Source: a bacterium (lineage in GTDB: Bacteria > Hydrothermota > DG-26 > JAUXAN01). Taken from it: a stretch of 64,000 nucleotides of DNA. The notes under the pieces were generated by a model. That model did no database searches. It saw only the letters and a list, made by a program, of their open reading frames with translations, and had not been told where the DNA came from. A program made the position numbers and the translations under genes. Positions 16,591 to 24,881 of the stretch are shown here, in pieces; the first letter of the stretch is position 1, and every line of letters begins with the position of its first letter. The stretch covers positions 1 through 64,000 of the forward strand of contig JAUXAN010000005.1 in NCBI GenBank assembly GCA_030619885.1, in the 5' to 3' direction.

Positions 16591-17088
16591 ATGGTTTTAA
16601 AAGGTAGGGTCTGGAAATTTGGTGATGACATAGACACAGACCAGATATATCCAGGCAAATATCTTCCACTGACCGATAAAGAAGAGATTGCACGACATGC
16701 GATGGAAGGCGTGCCAGAAGCAGAAGAGTTTATGAGAAATGTAAAGGACAGGGATATAATGGTTGCAGGTAAAAATTTTGGCTGTGGTTCTTCAAGAGAA
16801 CATGCACCAGTATCAATAAAAGGTAGAGGTATCGTTCTAATCATTGCAGAATCCTTTGCAAGGATATTTTACAGAAATTGCATAAATACAGCACTGTTCA
16901 TCTTAGAATGCGAGGATGCAAAGAAGATAAAACAGGGTGATGAAATAGAGGTAGATATAGAGACAGGGGAGATAAAAAATTTGACCACCAAAGAGAGATA
17001 CAAAGCCCAACCCATATCTGGCTTGGAGATGGAGATAATGAAATCTGGCGGACTGATAGAATACCTGAAAAAGAGGGAGGAGAAATGA
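16591..17088 (+). CDS. Aconitase-family small subunit (LeuD/HacB type)
   Basis: 165 residues from ATG 16591, preceded by AGGAGG at 16581-16586; an upstream ATG at 16570 lies in repeat sequence. The swivelling beta-domain has VWKFGDDIDTDQIYPGKYLP and GKNFGCGSSREHAPVSIKGR (the substrate-binding GCGSSREHA loop), followed by AESFARIFYRNCINTALFIL. It partners with the large subunit at 14816. Overlaps the HD gene by ATGA. Confidence 0.88.
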   Translation: MVLKGRVWKFGDDIDTDQIYPGKYLPLTDKEEIARHAMEGVPEAEEFMRNVKDRDIMVAGKNFGCGSSREHAPVSIKGRGIVLIIAESFARIFYRNCINTALFILECEDAKKIKQGDEIEVDIETGEIKNLTTKERYKAQPISGLEMEIMKSGGLIEYLKKREEK

Positions 17089-17594
17089 GGAAATATATAG
17101 AAAGTCTATTTCCTGAACTGAATGAGATTAAAGAGACTTCTATTAGAGAAGGGGTAGTCAAAGTCTGGTTTTTGGCAATGGGACGGGGCGGTTGGAAGAG
17201 GATAGATGATATACCCTTTACGATTCTCATCCCTACAAAGATTTCTTTAATAGAACATATTCGTAAAGTGACGCAGATGGCAATAGGAGTTGCAAGGGCA
17301 AGGGATGATTTGAATGTAGATTTCCTCATCGCTGGCGGATTGATCCACGATGTTGGCAAATTATTGGAATACGAAAAGAAAAAAGGAAAAATGGTAAAGA
17401 GCAAATTCGGTAAATTTGTACGACATCCTATATCGGGTTATGCACTCGCATTGGAGGCAGGACTCCCATGGGAGGTAGCACACATAGTTCTGGCTCATTC
17501 TGAAGATGTAATGAAGATTTCAAGAACTAAAGAAGCAACGGTTATCTATCACTGTGATTTCATCGAATTCGAGATAGAAAAAGAAAGGATTTAG
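17085..17594 (+). CDS. HD-domain phosphohydrolase-like protein
   Basis: 169 residues. The HD domain has His in SLIEHIRKVTQMA, the HD pair in GGLIHDVGKLLEY, a further His in FVRHPISGYALALEAG, a His in HIVLAHSED and the final Asp in YHCDFIEFE, so a metal site is complete. Substrate unknown; HD proteins of this size hydrolyse nucleotides or act as regulators. Tightly coupled to the small dehydratase subunit and 8 nt before the SucC-like gene, so it is part of the citrate operon. Confidence 0.8.
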   Translation: MRKYIESLFPELNEIKETSIREGVVKVWFLAMGRGGWKRIDDIPFTILIPTKISLIEHIRKVTQMAIGVARARDDLNVDFLIAGGLIHDVGKLLEYEKKKGKMVKSKFGKFVRHPISGYALALEAGLPWEVAHIVLAHSEDVMKISRTKEATVIYHCDFIEFEIEKERI

Positions 17595-17602
17595 GGAGTT
17601 TT

Positions 17603-18769
17603 ATGCGCCTTTATGAATATGAAGGGAAACAACTTTTTAAAAGATATAATATCCCTACACCCAACAGTGTCGTTGTTGGCGACTTCAGTGAACTGGATAA
17701 GGTGGTCTATCCGGTAGTCCTCAAAGGACAGGTCTTTATTGGAAGAAGAGGAAAGGCGGGTGCTATTCAATTTGCCAATTCAAAAAAAGAAGCAGAGACC
17801 AAGATAAAGGAATTGCTCGGTCGTGTCATACACGGTTATGAAGTGACAAAGGTTTTGGTCGAAGAAAAGGTCGAGATCGATAGAGAATTCTATCTGAGTG
17901 CAACCATAGACAGGACAAAACATAAACCGTTGCTGATTGTATCCTCTGAAGGTGGTATGGAAATAGAGGAGATTGCAAAAAAGCCAGATGCAATAATTAA
18001 ACATTATTTGGAAATTGGAGAAAGGGTTGAGCCATACCTGGGAAGGTCCATCGCCAGGAAGATGGAATTTAAAGGTGATGCGATGCTGAAAGTAGGTAAT
18101 ATTATAGTTGCACTCTATAATCTATTTTTAGATTACGACTGTAAACTTGTAGAGATTAATCCACTCGTTCTCACCGCTGATGGAAAAATCATTGCACTGG
18201 ATTCGAAGGTGGATTTAGATGAGGATGCGATGTATCGCCATAAAGAACTCATGCAGATGGGGATAGAGGCGAGGCATGAGATTGGAGAACTTACGAAACG
18301 GGAGAAGATTGCCAAAAAAGCGGGTATACCCTATGTTGACTTGGATGGTGATATAGGCGTATTCCCTGGGGGTGCAGGGTTTGGAATAGCTTCCATCGAT
18401 TTGATAAAGCACTTCGGCGGAAATCCTGCAAATTTCATGGATTCTGGTGGTGCTCCGACGCAGGAAAGATTGAGACTTATGATAGGATTGTTGATGGATA
18501 ATCCAAAGGTTAAAGTCATATTTGGTGCTCGATTCGGAGGTATCTCTCGCTGTGACGACTGGGCAAAAGCAGTGGTTCAATATGTATTAGAAAACAGACC
18601 ACAAAAGCCTATGATAATGAGGATGGCTGGGAATATGGAGGAAGAGGGGAGAAAAATTTTCGAAGAGGCAATAAAAGAACATTCCGAACTATTTAAAAAT
18701 ATAAAAGTGTATAAATTCGATACACCGATTGAAGAGGTCATAAAAGAAGCAATAAAAGAGAGCATTTAG
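17603..18769 (+). CDS. SucC-like ATP-grasp subunit (citryl-CoA or succinyl-CoA synthetase beta)
   Basis: 388 residues. N-terminal ATP-grasp domain (MRLYEYEGKQLFKRYNIPTP, GQVFIGRRGKAGAIQF, LVEINPLVL as the metal-binding ENP motif), then the CoA-ligase domain (VDLDGDIGVFPGGAGFGIAS, ANFMDSGGAPTQERLRLMIG, FGARFGGISRCDDWA). The GFG/FPGGAGFGIAS loop and SGGAPTQERL depart from ordinary SucC (NGAGLAMATMD, VGGGAT) and resemble citrate-utilising relatives. With the SucD-like gene and a 255-residue lyase next to it, the arrangement parallels the CcsA-CcsB-Ccl trio of Hydrogenobacter. Succinyl-CoA synthetase remains possible. Confidence 0.85.
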   Translation: MRLYEYEGKQLFKRYNIPTPNSVVVGDFSELDKVVYPVVLKGQVFIGRRGKAGAIQFANSKKEAETKIKELLGRVIHGYEVTKVLVEEKVEIDREFYLSATIDRTKHKPLLIVSSEGGMEIEEIAKKPDAIIKHYLEIGERVEPYLGRSIARKMEFKGDAMLKVGNIIVALYNLFLDYDCKLVEINPLVLTADGKIIALDSKVDLDEDAMYRHKELMQMGIEARHEIGELTKREKIAKKAGIPYVDLDGDIGVFPGGAGFGIASIDLIKHFGGNPANFMDSGGAPTQERLRLMIGLLMDNPKVKVIFGARFGGISRCDDWAKAVVQYVLENRPQKPMIMRMAGNMEEEGRKIFEEAIKEHSELFKNIKVYKFDTPIEEVIKEAIKESI

Positions 18770-18815
18770 TAGTTAGCATTTAGTATTTAGTTTCTAAGAG
18801 GATCTGGAGGGATTT

Positions 18816-19697
18816 ATGTCTATTATAATTGACGAAAATGTCCAAGTCATCGTTCAGGGAATAACGGGCAGGAATGCGTCGCTCCATACGAAGTTTATGC
18901 TTGACTATGGAACAAAGGTCGTTGGTGGAGTAACACCTGGAAAGGGTGGTGAAAAGATACACGATCTCCCTGTGTATGATACGGTCGCAGAGTGCTTGAA
19001 AGAACACCCAGCCGCTGCGGTTTCAAGCGTATGGGTGCCTCCAAGGTTTGCTAAAGATGCGATTTTAGAAGCTATAGATGCGGGCATAAAGACGGTTGTT
19101 GTAATCACAGAGAGAATCCCTGTCCACGATATGCTCTTTGTACGTAAAAGAGCGAAAGAAAAAGATGCGCTCGTAATAGGTGGAAACACACCTGGACTAA
19201 TATCACCAGGGAAATCGCTTGTAGGCATGCTGCCAAAAATAGCCTTTTCAGGCGGAAGGGTTGGAACAGTGGCAAGAAGCGGGGCGATAACCTATTACCT
19301 TGCCAACTCCCTCAATCTTGCAGGTATGGGGGAATCTACATCTGTTGGCCTTGGCGGAGACCCTATACTCGGTGCCAATTTTGAGGATGTGCTGAGATTA
19401 TTTGAGGAAGACCCAGAAACCGATGCGGTAGTTATGGCTGGTGAGATAGGAGGGGTATACGAAGAACTCGCTGCACCCTACATCAAGACTATAAAAAAAC
19501 CTGTAGTCGCATTTATAGCAGGCAAAGCAGCACCAAAGGGGAAAAGACTTGGTCATGCAGGTGCAATAATTGAGGGGAATATGGGGACTGCGGAGAGTAA
19601 GGTAGAAGCATTAAAAGAAAATGGTGCAATCATCGCAGAGACTTTGAGCGAGATACCAGAACTGGTGAAGGAGGCATTATGTGGAAAACAGCAATAA
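18816..19697 (+). CDS. SucD-like CoA-binding subunit (citryl-CoA or succinyl-CoA synthetase alpha)
   Basis: 293 residues. CoA-binding Rossmann domain ([28 protein letters not shown]), ligase domain ([55 protein letters not shown]) and the phospho-histidine loop [13 protein letters not shown] (His at about 247). All catalytic residues are present. It partners with the SucC-like subunit 46 nt upstream and overlaps the lyase gene by 19 nt. Preceded by GGAGG. Confidence 0.87.
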   Translation: MSIIIDENVQVIVQGITGRNASLHTKFMLDYGTKVVGGVTPGKGGEKIHDLPVYDTVAECLKEHPAAAVSSVWVPPRFAKDAILEAIDAGIKTVVVITERIPVHDMLFVRKRAKEKDALVIGGNTPGLISPGKSLVGMLPKIAFSGGRVGTVARSGAITYYLANSLNLAGMGESTSVGLGGDPILGANFEDVLRLFEEDPETDAVVMAGEIGGVYEELAAPYIKTIKKPVVAFIAGKAAPKGKRLGHAGAIIEGNMGTAESKVEALKENGAIIAETLSEIPELVKEALCGKQQ

Positions 19698-20446
19698 CAA
19701 AAGTAGAACCAAACCATATTGTAACAAGAGGGTATAGACAGGAAGATTTAATCGGGACTATCCCTTTCTCTTCCGTTGTATTTCTTCTATGGAAAGGAAG
19801 GATGCCAAACGAATCTGAGAATAAGATGATAGACGCAATTTTAACTTCCTCTATTGACCACGGTGCTACACCCCCTACCTGTGTTGCATCACGGACGGTT
19901 GCTTCAGCAGGTGTGCCCCTTCCTACAGCAGTGGCAGCAGGAATACTCGCAGTCGGTGATGTGCATGGAGGCGCGATTGAGAACTGTGCAAAGATTTTGC
20001 AGAGATGGGTAAAGAAAACAAAAGAAGAGGGAAAAACCATTGAAGAAATGGCATCTATGTTATTTTCTGAATTGAATAGAAAAAAAGAGAGGATGCCTGG
20101 AATTGGGCATCGTTTGCATACCAAAGACCCAAGAACAAAAAGACTCTTCGATTTAGCAGATGAACTCAAAATTGCAGGGGAACATATCAAATTTATGAAA
20201 GCACTCGAGTCTGAATTCAATAAAGGAAGAAAGAAACCACTGCCTGTAAATGTGGATGGGGCAATCGCTGCGGTAATCTCTGATATGGGTTTCGATTATC
20301 GTCTTGGCAAGGCATTCTTTCTGTTAGGAAGGACAGCAGGACTCGTTGCCCATGTATATGAAGAACAGACGAGGGAAAAACCGATGAGAAAACTGGGTGA
20401 AATCGAAACAGAATACGACGGACCATGGGAAAGAAACTTGACATAA
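19679..20446 (+). CDS. Citryl-CoA lyase / short citrate-synthase-family protein
   Basis: 255 residues, the size of citryl-CoA lyases and much shorter than citrate synthase (~370-430). Citrate-synthase-family motifs: VTRGYRQEDLIGTIPFSSVV, SSIDHGATPPTCVASRTVAS (His/Asp region), AVGDVHGGAIENCAKIL, MPGIGHRLHTKDPRTKRL (GHR) and VNVDGAIAAVISDMGF (Asp). In the citryl-CoA route citrate is first activated by the SucCD-like synthetase, then cleaved here to acetyl-CoA and oxaloacetate. Run in reverse, the set could make citrate. Direction and flux cannot be told from this window. Strong GGAGG at the start; translationally coupled to the SucD-like gene. Confidence 0.82.
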   Translation: MWKTAITKVEPNHIVTRGYRQEDLIGTIPFSSVVFLLWKGRMPNESENKMIDAILTSSIDHGATPPTCVASRTVASAGVPLPTAVAAGILAVGDVHGGAIENCAKILQRWVKKTKEEGKTIEEMASMLFSELNRKKERMPGIGHRLHTKDPRTKRLFDLADELKIAGEHIKFMKALESEFNKGRKKPLPVNVDGAIAAVISDMGFDYRLGKAFFLLGRTAGLVAHVYEEQTREKPMRKLGEIETEYDGPWERNLT

Positions 20447-20510
20447 TCACATTTTTATATAAAACTGTATACCGGTATCTACAAAAAGTTAAATCAATTA
20501 ACGGCGAAAG

Positions 20511-21590
20511 ATGAAATCTGTGGCTATACTCGTATCAAACGAAAAGAGACTCAAATTGAAATATAAAAAAGAGGCGGATGCTATATTGAAAAAACTTGAA
20601 AAGTATAAGACCTTCTTAACTGATGAAGCCATCGAGACCAGGATACTTCTCACTAAAAAGATAGAACCCTCTGATATTAGAGAGGAATTCTCCTCTTTTG
20701 AGAAAAAATATCTGAACAGAAAGGAAGTTTATTTCCTCATCATTGGAGGAGACGATATTGTTCCATTTTTTAAACTGGATAATCCAACCGATGATGAAGA
20801 CGATTTCATCTACTCGGATAGTCCTTATGCATCGAGGGATGAAGAATACTCCATTCCTGAAAGGATAGTCGGAAGGCTTCCTGACATCAATGACTCGGAA
20901 GGTAGTGACTCGAAATTTTTCTTATCCGTTCTGGATAATTTCATATTTAAACACAAACTTAAAAGGGATGGAAGTAAGAGTTTTGGATATACAGCGAGTG
21001 TATGGAAAAAGACATCGAAGGCTGTATACAGGGTCATTAAAAATGGAGAAAAACTGATCATAACCCCACCGGTCACAAAAGACAATTTCGAAAAGGAATG
21101 GATTGCTAAAAAAAGATACCTCTACTTCAATTTGCATGGCTCTAAAGAGACAAACTGCTGGTATGGTCAGCGGGGGTTCGGTGACCCGGAAGAATATCCA
21201 TATTTCCCTGTTGCTTTCATCCCGGAATTGGTCAAAGATGTTGGCTCTTCGGTTGTATTTTCAGAGGCATGTTATGGAGGATACATCTTTGGTAAGACGG
21301 ATTCTACAGCAATCTCACTAAAATTCCTGACAGAAAATTCAGACCTGTTTATTGGTTCTTCCGCTATCGCTTACGGTCCCATTGAACCACCATCAACAGA
21401 AGCAGACCTGTTGTGCAAATATTTTTTCCAGTATGTGAACAAAGGTCTTACTTACGGCAGTGCTTTTTTAAATGCGAAAATAGATTTTGCTAAAAAGATG
21501 ATTAGAACACAGGGTTTTCTCGATGAAGATGACATAAAGACGCTCATAGAGTTCAACTTCTTCGGTGACCCAACTCTCAGAATTGTATGA
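20511..21590 (+). CDS. Cytoplasmic caspase-fold peptidase (C25/gingipain-like)
   Basis: 359 residues without signal peptide. Clan CD features: VYFLIIGGDDIVPF, IPERIVGRLPD (also seen in gingipain catalytic domains), catalytic His in YLYFNLHGSKETNCWYGQRG, catalytic Cys in VVFSEACYGGYIFGKTDSTA, then SAIAYGPIEPP and EFNFFGDPTLRIV at the C-terminus. Gingipains are secreted; this one appears intracellular. Substrate and activation unknown. It stands alone after the citrate operon. Confidence 0.8.
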   Translation: MKSVAILVSNEKRLKLKYKKEADAILKKLEKYKTFLTDEAIETRILLTKKIEPSDIREEFSSFEKKYLNRKEVYFLIIGGDDIVPFFKLDNPTDDEDDFIYSDSPYASRDEEYSIPERIVGRLPDINDSEGSDSKFFLSVLDNFIFKHKLKRDGSKSFGYTASVWKKTSKAVYRVIKNGEKLIITPPVTKDNFEKEWIAKKRYLYFNLHGSKETNCWYGQRGFGDPEEYPYFPVAFIPELVKDVGSSVVFSEACYGGYIFGKTDSTAISLKFLTENSDLFIGSSAIAYGPIEPPSTEADLLCKYFFQYVNKGLTYGSAFLNAKIDFAKKMIRTQGFLDEDDIKTLIEFNFFGDPTLRIV

Positions 21591-21627
21591 AGTTATACGA
21601 CCCGTCCGTATGGATATGGGAGGTTAT

Positions 21628-21915
21628 ATGGAACTATCAAAAAAAATAGTTGAGAATGTGAAAAAGGAGATTATAAAAAAATTTCCTGAAATGGCTCAAG
21701 TTGAGCCGACCTGTGTGAGTAAAACAAAAAAAGTATCACCAGAGTTATTGAGTAAATTAAAGGTATCATTTCCAAAGGCTGTAGTGGGTGAAGAGGTGTT
21801 TGTCTTGAGTTTCAGAAAAATGTTTTCTACCACTGATGGATTTAAGATTACGAAGATAGTAAAGGCAACTGTTGATAGACACGGAAAGTTGCTCAAAACT
21901 ATAGTATCAAAATAG
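21628..21915 (+). CDS. Conserved small protein, unknown
   Basis: 95 residues, Lys-rich, no membrane helix: an amphipathic N-terminal helix (MELSKKIVENVKKEIIKKFP) and then likely beta-strands (EVFVLSFRKMFSTTDGFKIT, KIVKATVDRHGKLLKTIVSK). No family recognised. GGGAGG lies 4 nt before ATG 21628; longer upstream frames overlap the caspase-like gene and a hairpin (ATACG...CGTAT near 21596-21612). It is 4 nt from coaX, so co-transcribed with it. Confidence 0.7.
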   Translation: MELSKKIVENVKKEIIKKFPEMAQVEPTCVSKTKKVSPELLSKLKVSFPKAVVGEEVFVLSFRKMFSTTDGFKITKIVKATVDRHGKLLKTIVSK

Positions 21916-21919
21916 GAAG

Positions 21920-22696
21920 ATGCTCTTGGCAATAGATATAGGTAATACCAGTACGCATCTTGGACTTTATAGAAATAAAAAACTGAAGGGAACGAGACGA
22001 GTTTCCACGAGGGAAAATTTGACTGTTGATGAGTATTGGTTTCTCCTCAAATCTATTCTACAGGACTTGAAAGTAGATAGGGATAAGATTTCTGCAATCG
22101 CACTCTCTTCTGTAGTTCCTTCACTTACCCCGGTAATTGATGGTGTTTCAAAAAAATACTTTAACATCGAACCATTGATAGTAGACCACAATTTGAATTT
22201 AGGCATTAAAATTGATTATTACGACCCATCACAGGTGGGAGCGGATAGGATATGTAATGTTGTTGCTGCGTACACAGACTATGGCGGTCCAACGGTAGTT
22301 ATAGATTTTGGGACTGCTACTACTTTCGACTTTATATCAGAGGATGGTTCTTATCCAGGAGGGATCATAGTTCCAGGTATCCTTATAAGCCTTACTGAAC
22401 TCCAGCGAAGGGCAGCCCGACTGCCAAAAATAGAGGTGAGAAAACCGCTCGCTCTGATAGGCAGAAGTACGGAAGAATCTATGAGAGCAGGTGTCTACTA
22501 TGGACTGATTGGTGAAGTGAATGAAATAATCAAAAGGATGAAGGAGGAAATTGGAGACAATTTAAAAATCATCGTTACAGGCGGACTATTCGAGTTAATT
22601 ATCGAGGATATTGAATTCGATGCGGTTGAGCCAGATTTGACATTGAAAGGTTTGAGAATCATATATGAGAGAAATAAGACTAAAAACCCGCTCTGA
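21920..22696 (+). CDS. coaX: Type III pantothenate kinase
   Basis: CoaX phosphorylates pantothenate, first step of coenzyme A synthesis. 258 residues, ASKHA fold: LLAIDIGNTSTHLGLY (phosphate 1, Asp), SSVVPSLT, VGADRICNVVAAY, VVIDFGTATTFDFIS (phosphate 2), PGGIIVPGILISL and VTGGLFELI (adenosine). Complete. Overlaps tsaE by 32 nt. Confidence 0.94.
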   Translation: MLLAIDIGNTSTHLGLYRNKKLKGTRRVSTRENLTVDEYWFLLKSILQDLKVDRDKISAIALSSVVPSLTPVIDGVSKKYFNIEPLIVDHNLNLGIKIDYYDPSQVGADRICNVVAAYTDYGGPTVVIDFGTATTFDFISEDGSYPGGIIVPGILISLTELQRRAARLPKIEVRKPLALIGRSTEESMRAGVYYGLIGEVNEIIKRMKEEIGDNLKIIVTGGLFELIIEDIEFDAVEPDLTLKGLRIIYERNKTKNPL

Positions 22697-23123
22697 AACC
22701 CAGACGATAAAATTTGGTCAACTCTTGGCAGGACAACTTGTTGCAAAGGATGTGGTCGCTCTCTTCGGAGATTTGGGGAGTGGAAAGACCGTTCTCGTCA
22801 AAGGTATAGGAAAGGGGCTCGGGATTACAGAGGAGATAACGAGCCCGAGTTTCACAATCATATCCGAGTATACAGGTAGGATTCCTCTATTTCATTTCGA
22901 CCTCTACAGGATAGAGAATGTAGCCGAGTTCTTCGATTTGGATTATGAAAACTATTTCTTCGGAAATGGCGTGAGTGTAATAGAGTGGGCTGACAAGATA
23001 GAACCTTATCTACCAGATATGCGAATTGACATAAAAATCAAAAGGGTCGATAGAAATAGGAGAGAGATACTATTGATTACACACAAAAGAAAGTTGGACC
23101 TGCAAATGCCATCTCTTGATTAA
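22665..23123 (+). CDS. tsaE: tRNA t6A biosynthesis ATPase TsaE
   Basis: 152 residues. P-loop ATPase that cycles the TsaB-TsaD complex making N6-threonylcarbamoyl-adenosine in tRNA. Walker A GDLGSGKTVLVKGIGKGLG, SPSFTIISEY, FHFDLYRIE (the D-LYR motif) and VIEWADKIEPYLP. The start codon lies inside coaX. The C-terminus has an extra KRKLDLQMPSLD tail. tsaB and tsaD are not in the window. Confidence 0.93.
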   Translation: MREIRLKTRSETQTIKFGQLLAGQLVAKDVVALFGDLGSGKTVLVKGIGKGLGITEEITSPSFTIISEYTGRIPLFHFDLYRIENVAEFFDLDYENYFFGNGVSVIEWADKIEPYLPDMRIDIKIKRVDRNRREILLITHKRKLDLQMPSLD

Positions 23124-23191
23124 ACGAAAGTAAATTTAATCCCGACGGATCCGTATGGAAAGGTTTGACCTTATCGTTGCTGATTCACACG
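23124..23191. repeat. GGATCCGTATGGAAAGGTTTGA repeat between tsaE and tautomerase
   Basis: Non-coding. The gacggatccgtatggaaagg unit at about 23144-23163, followed by tttgaccttatcgttg and a gctatctg motif, resembles 59392-59472 (ctacggatccgtatggaaaa...gttatctg). A shorter relative is at 24562-24583. Confidence 0.6.
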
Positions 23192-23392
23192 CTATCTGTT
23201 AGAGCTTTGCTTGTGCCGGTCGATGATCAATTGCCCCTCTACACCGACATTCTCAGGAGCGTTTTCCCGAATGAGTACGGTGATGTGCTTGATTCCGTAT
23301 ATTTCAACTGCTACATCGGTGAGCTTTTTCACCAGCTGTCTCTTTCGTTCAATTTCCTTAATCGGCGGTCCTTCTACCATAATCGTTGGCAT
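23192..23392 (-). CDS. 4-oxalocrotonate tautomerase family protein (DmpI-like)
   Basis: 66 residues. The Met-Pro start supplies the catalytic N-terminal proline (MPTIMVEGPPIKEIERKRQL), then LTDVAVEIYGI, ITVLIRENAPENVGVEGQLI. Matches the DmpI/4-OT single-domain tautomerases that interconvert enol and keto acids; natural substrate unknown. AAAGGAGG precedes the ATG. A lone gene with GGATCC-type repeat DNA on its 3' side, similar to the small cassette at 59497. Confidence 0.85.
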   Translation of the reverse strand: MPTIMVEGPPIKEIERKRQLVKKLTDVAVEIYGIKHITVLIRENAPENVGVEGQLIIDRHKQSSNR

Positions 23393-23486
23393 TGCAATTC
23401 ACCTCCTTTCTTCATTTTTATAAGACATAGGCTTAAACTAGAAGATAATTAGTTTGAAGATAAATCCATGAAACGAAAACTTTTAA

Positions 23487-24452
23487 CTAAATAGGTTCAA
23501 TAGTTGATGGCGGTTTTTTCGTTATGTTGTAAGTAACACTTACAACACCTGCAACTTCTATAGTTATCCTTTTTGCCAATTTGTCTAAAATATCATACGC
23601 AAGTCTCGTTGGTGAACCTATTTTTGCATCCTTGCTTTCCCAACACCGTATCTCTATCTGCAACCCATAATCTCTTTTTCCTTCTCTTATTCCGGTGACT
23701 TTATCTTCATGCAAAATCGCTAAATACTGAAATGCATCGGTATTACATAATTCTTCTTCTACAATTTTTGTAGCTTTTTTTACTGTTTCTACTCTTTCTG
23801 GCGTGACTTCTCCTATTATCCTCGCCGCTAAGGCAGGACCAGGAAAGGGTGGCCTCTTATATATTTCCTCTGATAATCCCAGAGCTTTTGCCACTTTTCT
23901 TATTCCTGATTTTCTAAGTTGGATTAAAGGCTCTATGACTTTGTATCCATAGCTCTCTTCTGTATCTATCCCAAGCTGCGCTAAGATATTGTGCTGTCTT
24001 TTAATTCCTGCAACAGTTTCCTCTACATCAGTATAATTTGTACCTTGTAAAAGATATTTCGCACCACTTTCTTTTACCAACTTACCAAAAACATCTCTGT
24101 AAAATACTCGGGTAATAGCTTCCCTTTTTTCTTCAGGATCTGTTAAACCCTTCAGGGCACTAAAGAACTGTTTTTTAGCATCAACTATTTCTACAGATAC
24201 ACCTAATTTTTCAAATAATGAAACAACCCTTTGTGGTTCACCCTCTCTCATTAAGCCATTTTCAATGAAATATGTTTTAAGTCCATCACCTAAAGCCCTG
24301 TGTCCCAACATAGTAACAGTCGAGGAGTCAACACCGCCAGACAGGGCATTGATAGCCAACTCACTCCCAACAGTGGAAGAAATCTCTTCTACTTTTTGTT
24401 TTATAAATTCTTCAGGATTTAATTCTTCTATTTTTATTTCGTTAATTTCCAT
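23487..24452 (-). CDS. Stand-alone GMP-synthase-type ATP-pyrophosphatase
   Basis: 321 residues. The PP-loop SGGVDSSTVTMLGHRALGD is followed by FIENGLMREGEPQRVVSLFE, KGLTDPEEKREAITRVFY and KYLLQGTNYTDVEE. PPFPGPALAARIIGEVTPER is the counterpart of HPFPGPGLAVRILGE in GuaA. The C-terminal dimerisation domain ends VVSVTYNITKKPPSTIEPI, close to the GuaA xanthosine-binding tail. No glutamine amidotransferase domain is fused or adjacent, so it resembles the archaeal two-subunit enzyme (GuaAb) or an ammonia-using relative. Sequence is divergent at FIENGL (usually FVDHGLLR), so another substrate is possible. Confidence 0.75.
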   Translation of the reverse strand: MEINEIKIEELNPEEFIKQKVEEISSTVGSELAINALSGGVDSSTVTMLGHRALGDGLKTYFIENGLMREGEPQRVVSLFEKLGVSVEIVDAKKQFFSALKGLTDPEEKREAITRVFYRDVFGKLVKESGAKYLLQGTNYTDVEETVAGIKRQHNILAQLGIDTEESYGYKVIEPLIQLRKSGIRKVAKALGLSEEIYKRPPFPGPALAARIIGEVTPERVETVKKATKIVEEELCNTDAFQYLAILHEDKVTGIREGKRDYGLQIEIRCWESKDAKIGSPTRLAYDILDKLAKRITIEVAGVVSVTYNITKKPPSTIEPI

Positions 24453-24744
24453 TTTATTCCCTCCTTTTTAAGAGATAACTAACATAATTTCCCTATCGTG
24501 TCAATATATTTTGGGTTTTTTTTTTGAAGTGGGTATGTGAGCTATACTTAAATTGCAGATTCCCGTATGGAAAGGTTTGACCTCATCGTTCACTCCGTGG
24601 TCTCTGCGGTTAGTTTTTTCTTGACAATGGTTTTATTTTTTTCAAAATAGAATCTGCGGCATAAAAATATGGACGCAGATGAACGCAGATTTTGAGGATT
24701 TTAAATATAAAAATATAACCGATAGATAAGGAAATTGAAAGGTT
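24453..24744. repeat. Repeat-rich intergenic region with a TTGACA box
   Basis: No gene. Contains a cccgtatggaaaggtttgacc unit (24562-24582), a gtggtctctgcggttag run, TTGACA at 24621-24626 with only a weak -10, and a gacgcagatgaacgcagatt unit. These are the same kinds of units as in other gaps. Confidence 0.5.
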
Positions 24745-24864
24745 ATGAAGATTGAAAGATTTGAAGATTTGGAATCACTTACTCGATTTATAAAATATCT
24801 CGAATCTTATAATCATGGATTCTCATCAATCTGTGGTAATCTGTGGAAATCAGCGTCCTATTAA
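24745..24864 (+). pseudogene. Remnant of a second four-helix-bundle gene
   Basis: A 39-codon frame starts MKIERFEDLESL, which matches the usual N-terminus of S23/four-helix-bundle proteins, then becomes unrelated sequence built from ctgtggtaatctgtgg repeats before TAA 24862-24864. Only ~10 family residues survive. Confidence 0.4.
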
Positions 24865-24881
24865 AATGTTTTTGAATAAAG

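Noticed and set aside
14816..17088. Leucine biosynthesis (leuCD) as the role of the dehydratase subunits
   Set aside because: Not excluded, but no leuA or leuB is nearby and the following genes act on citrate/CoA; labelled by family instead.
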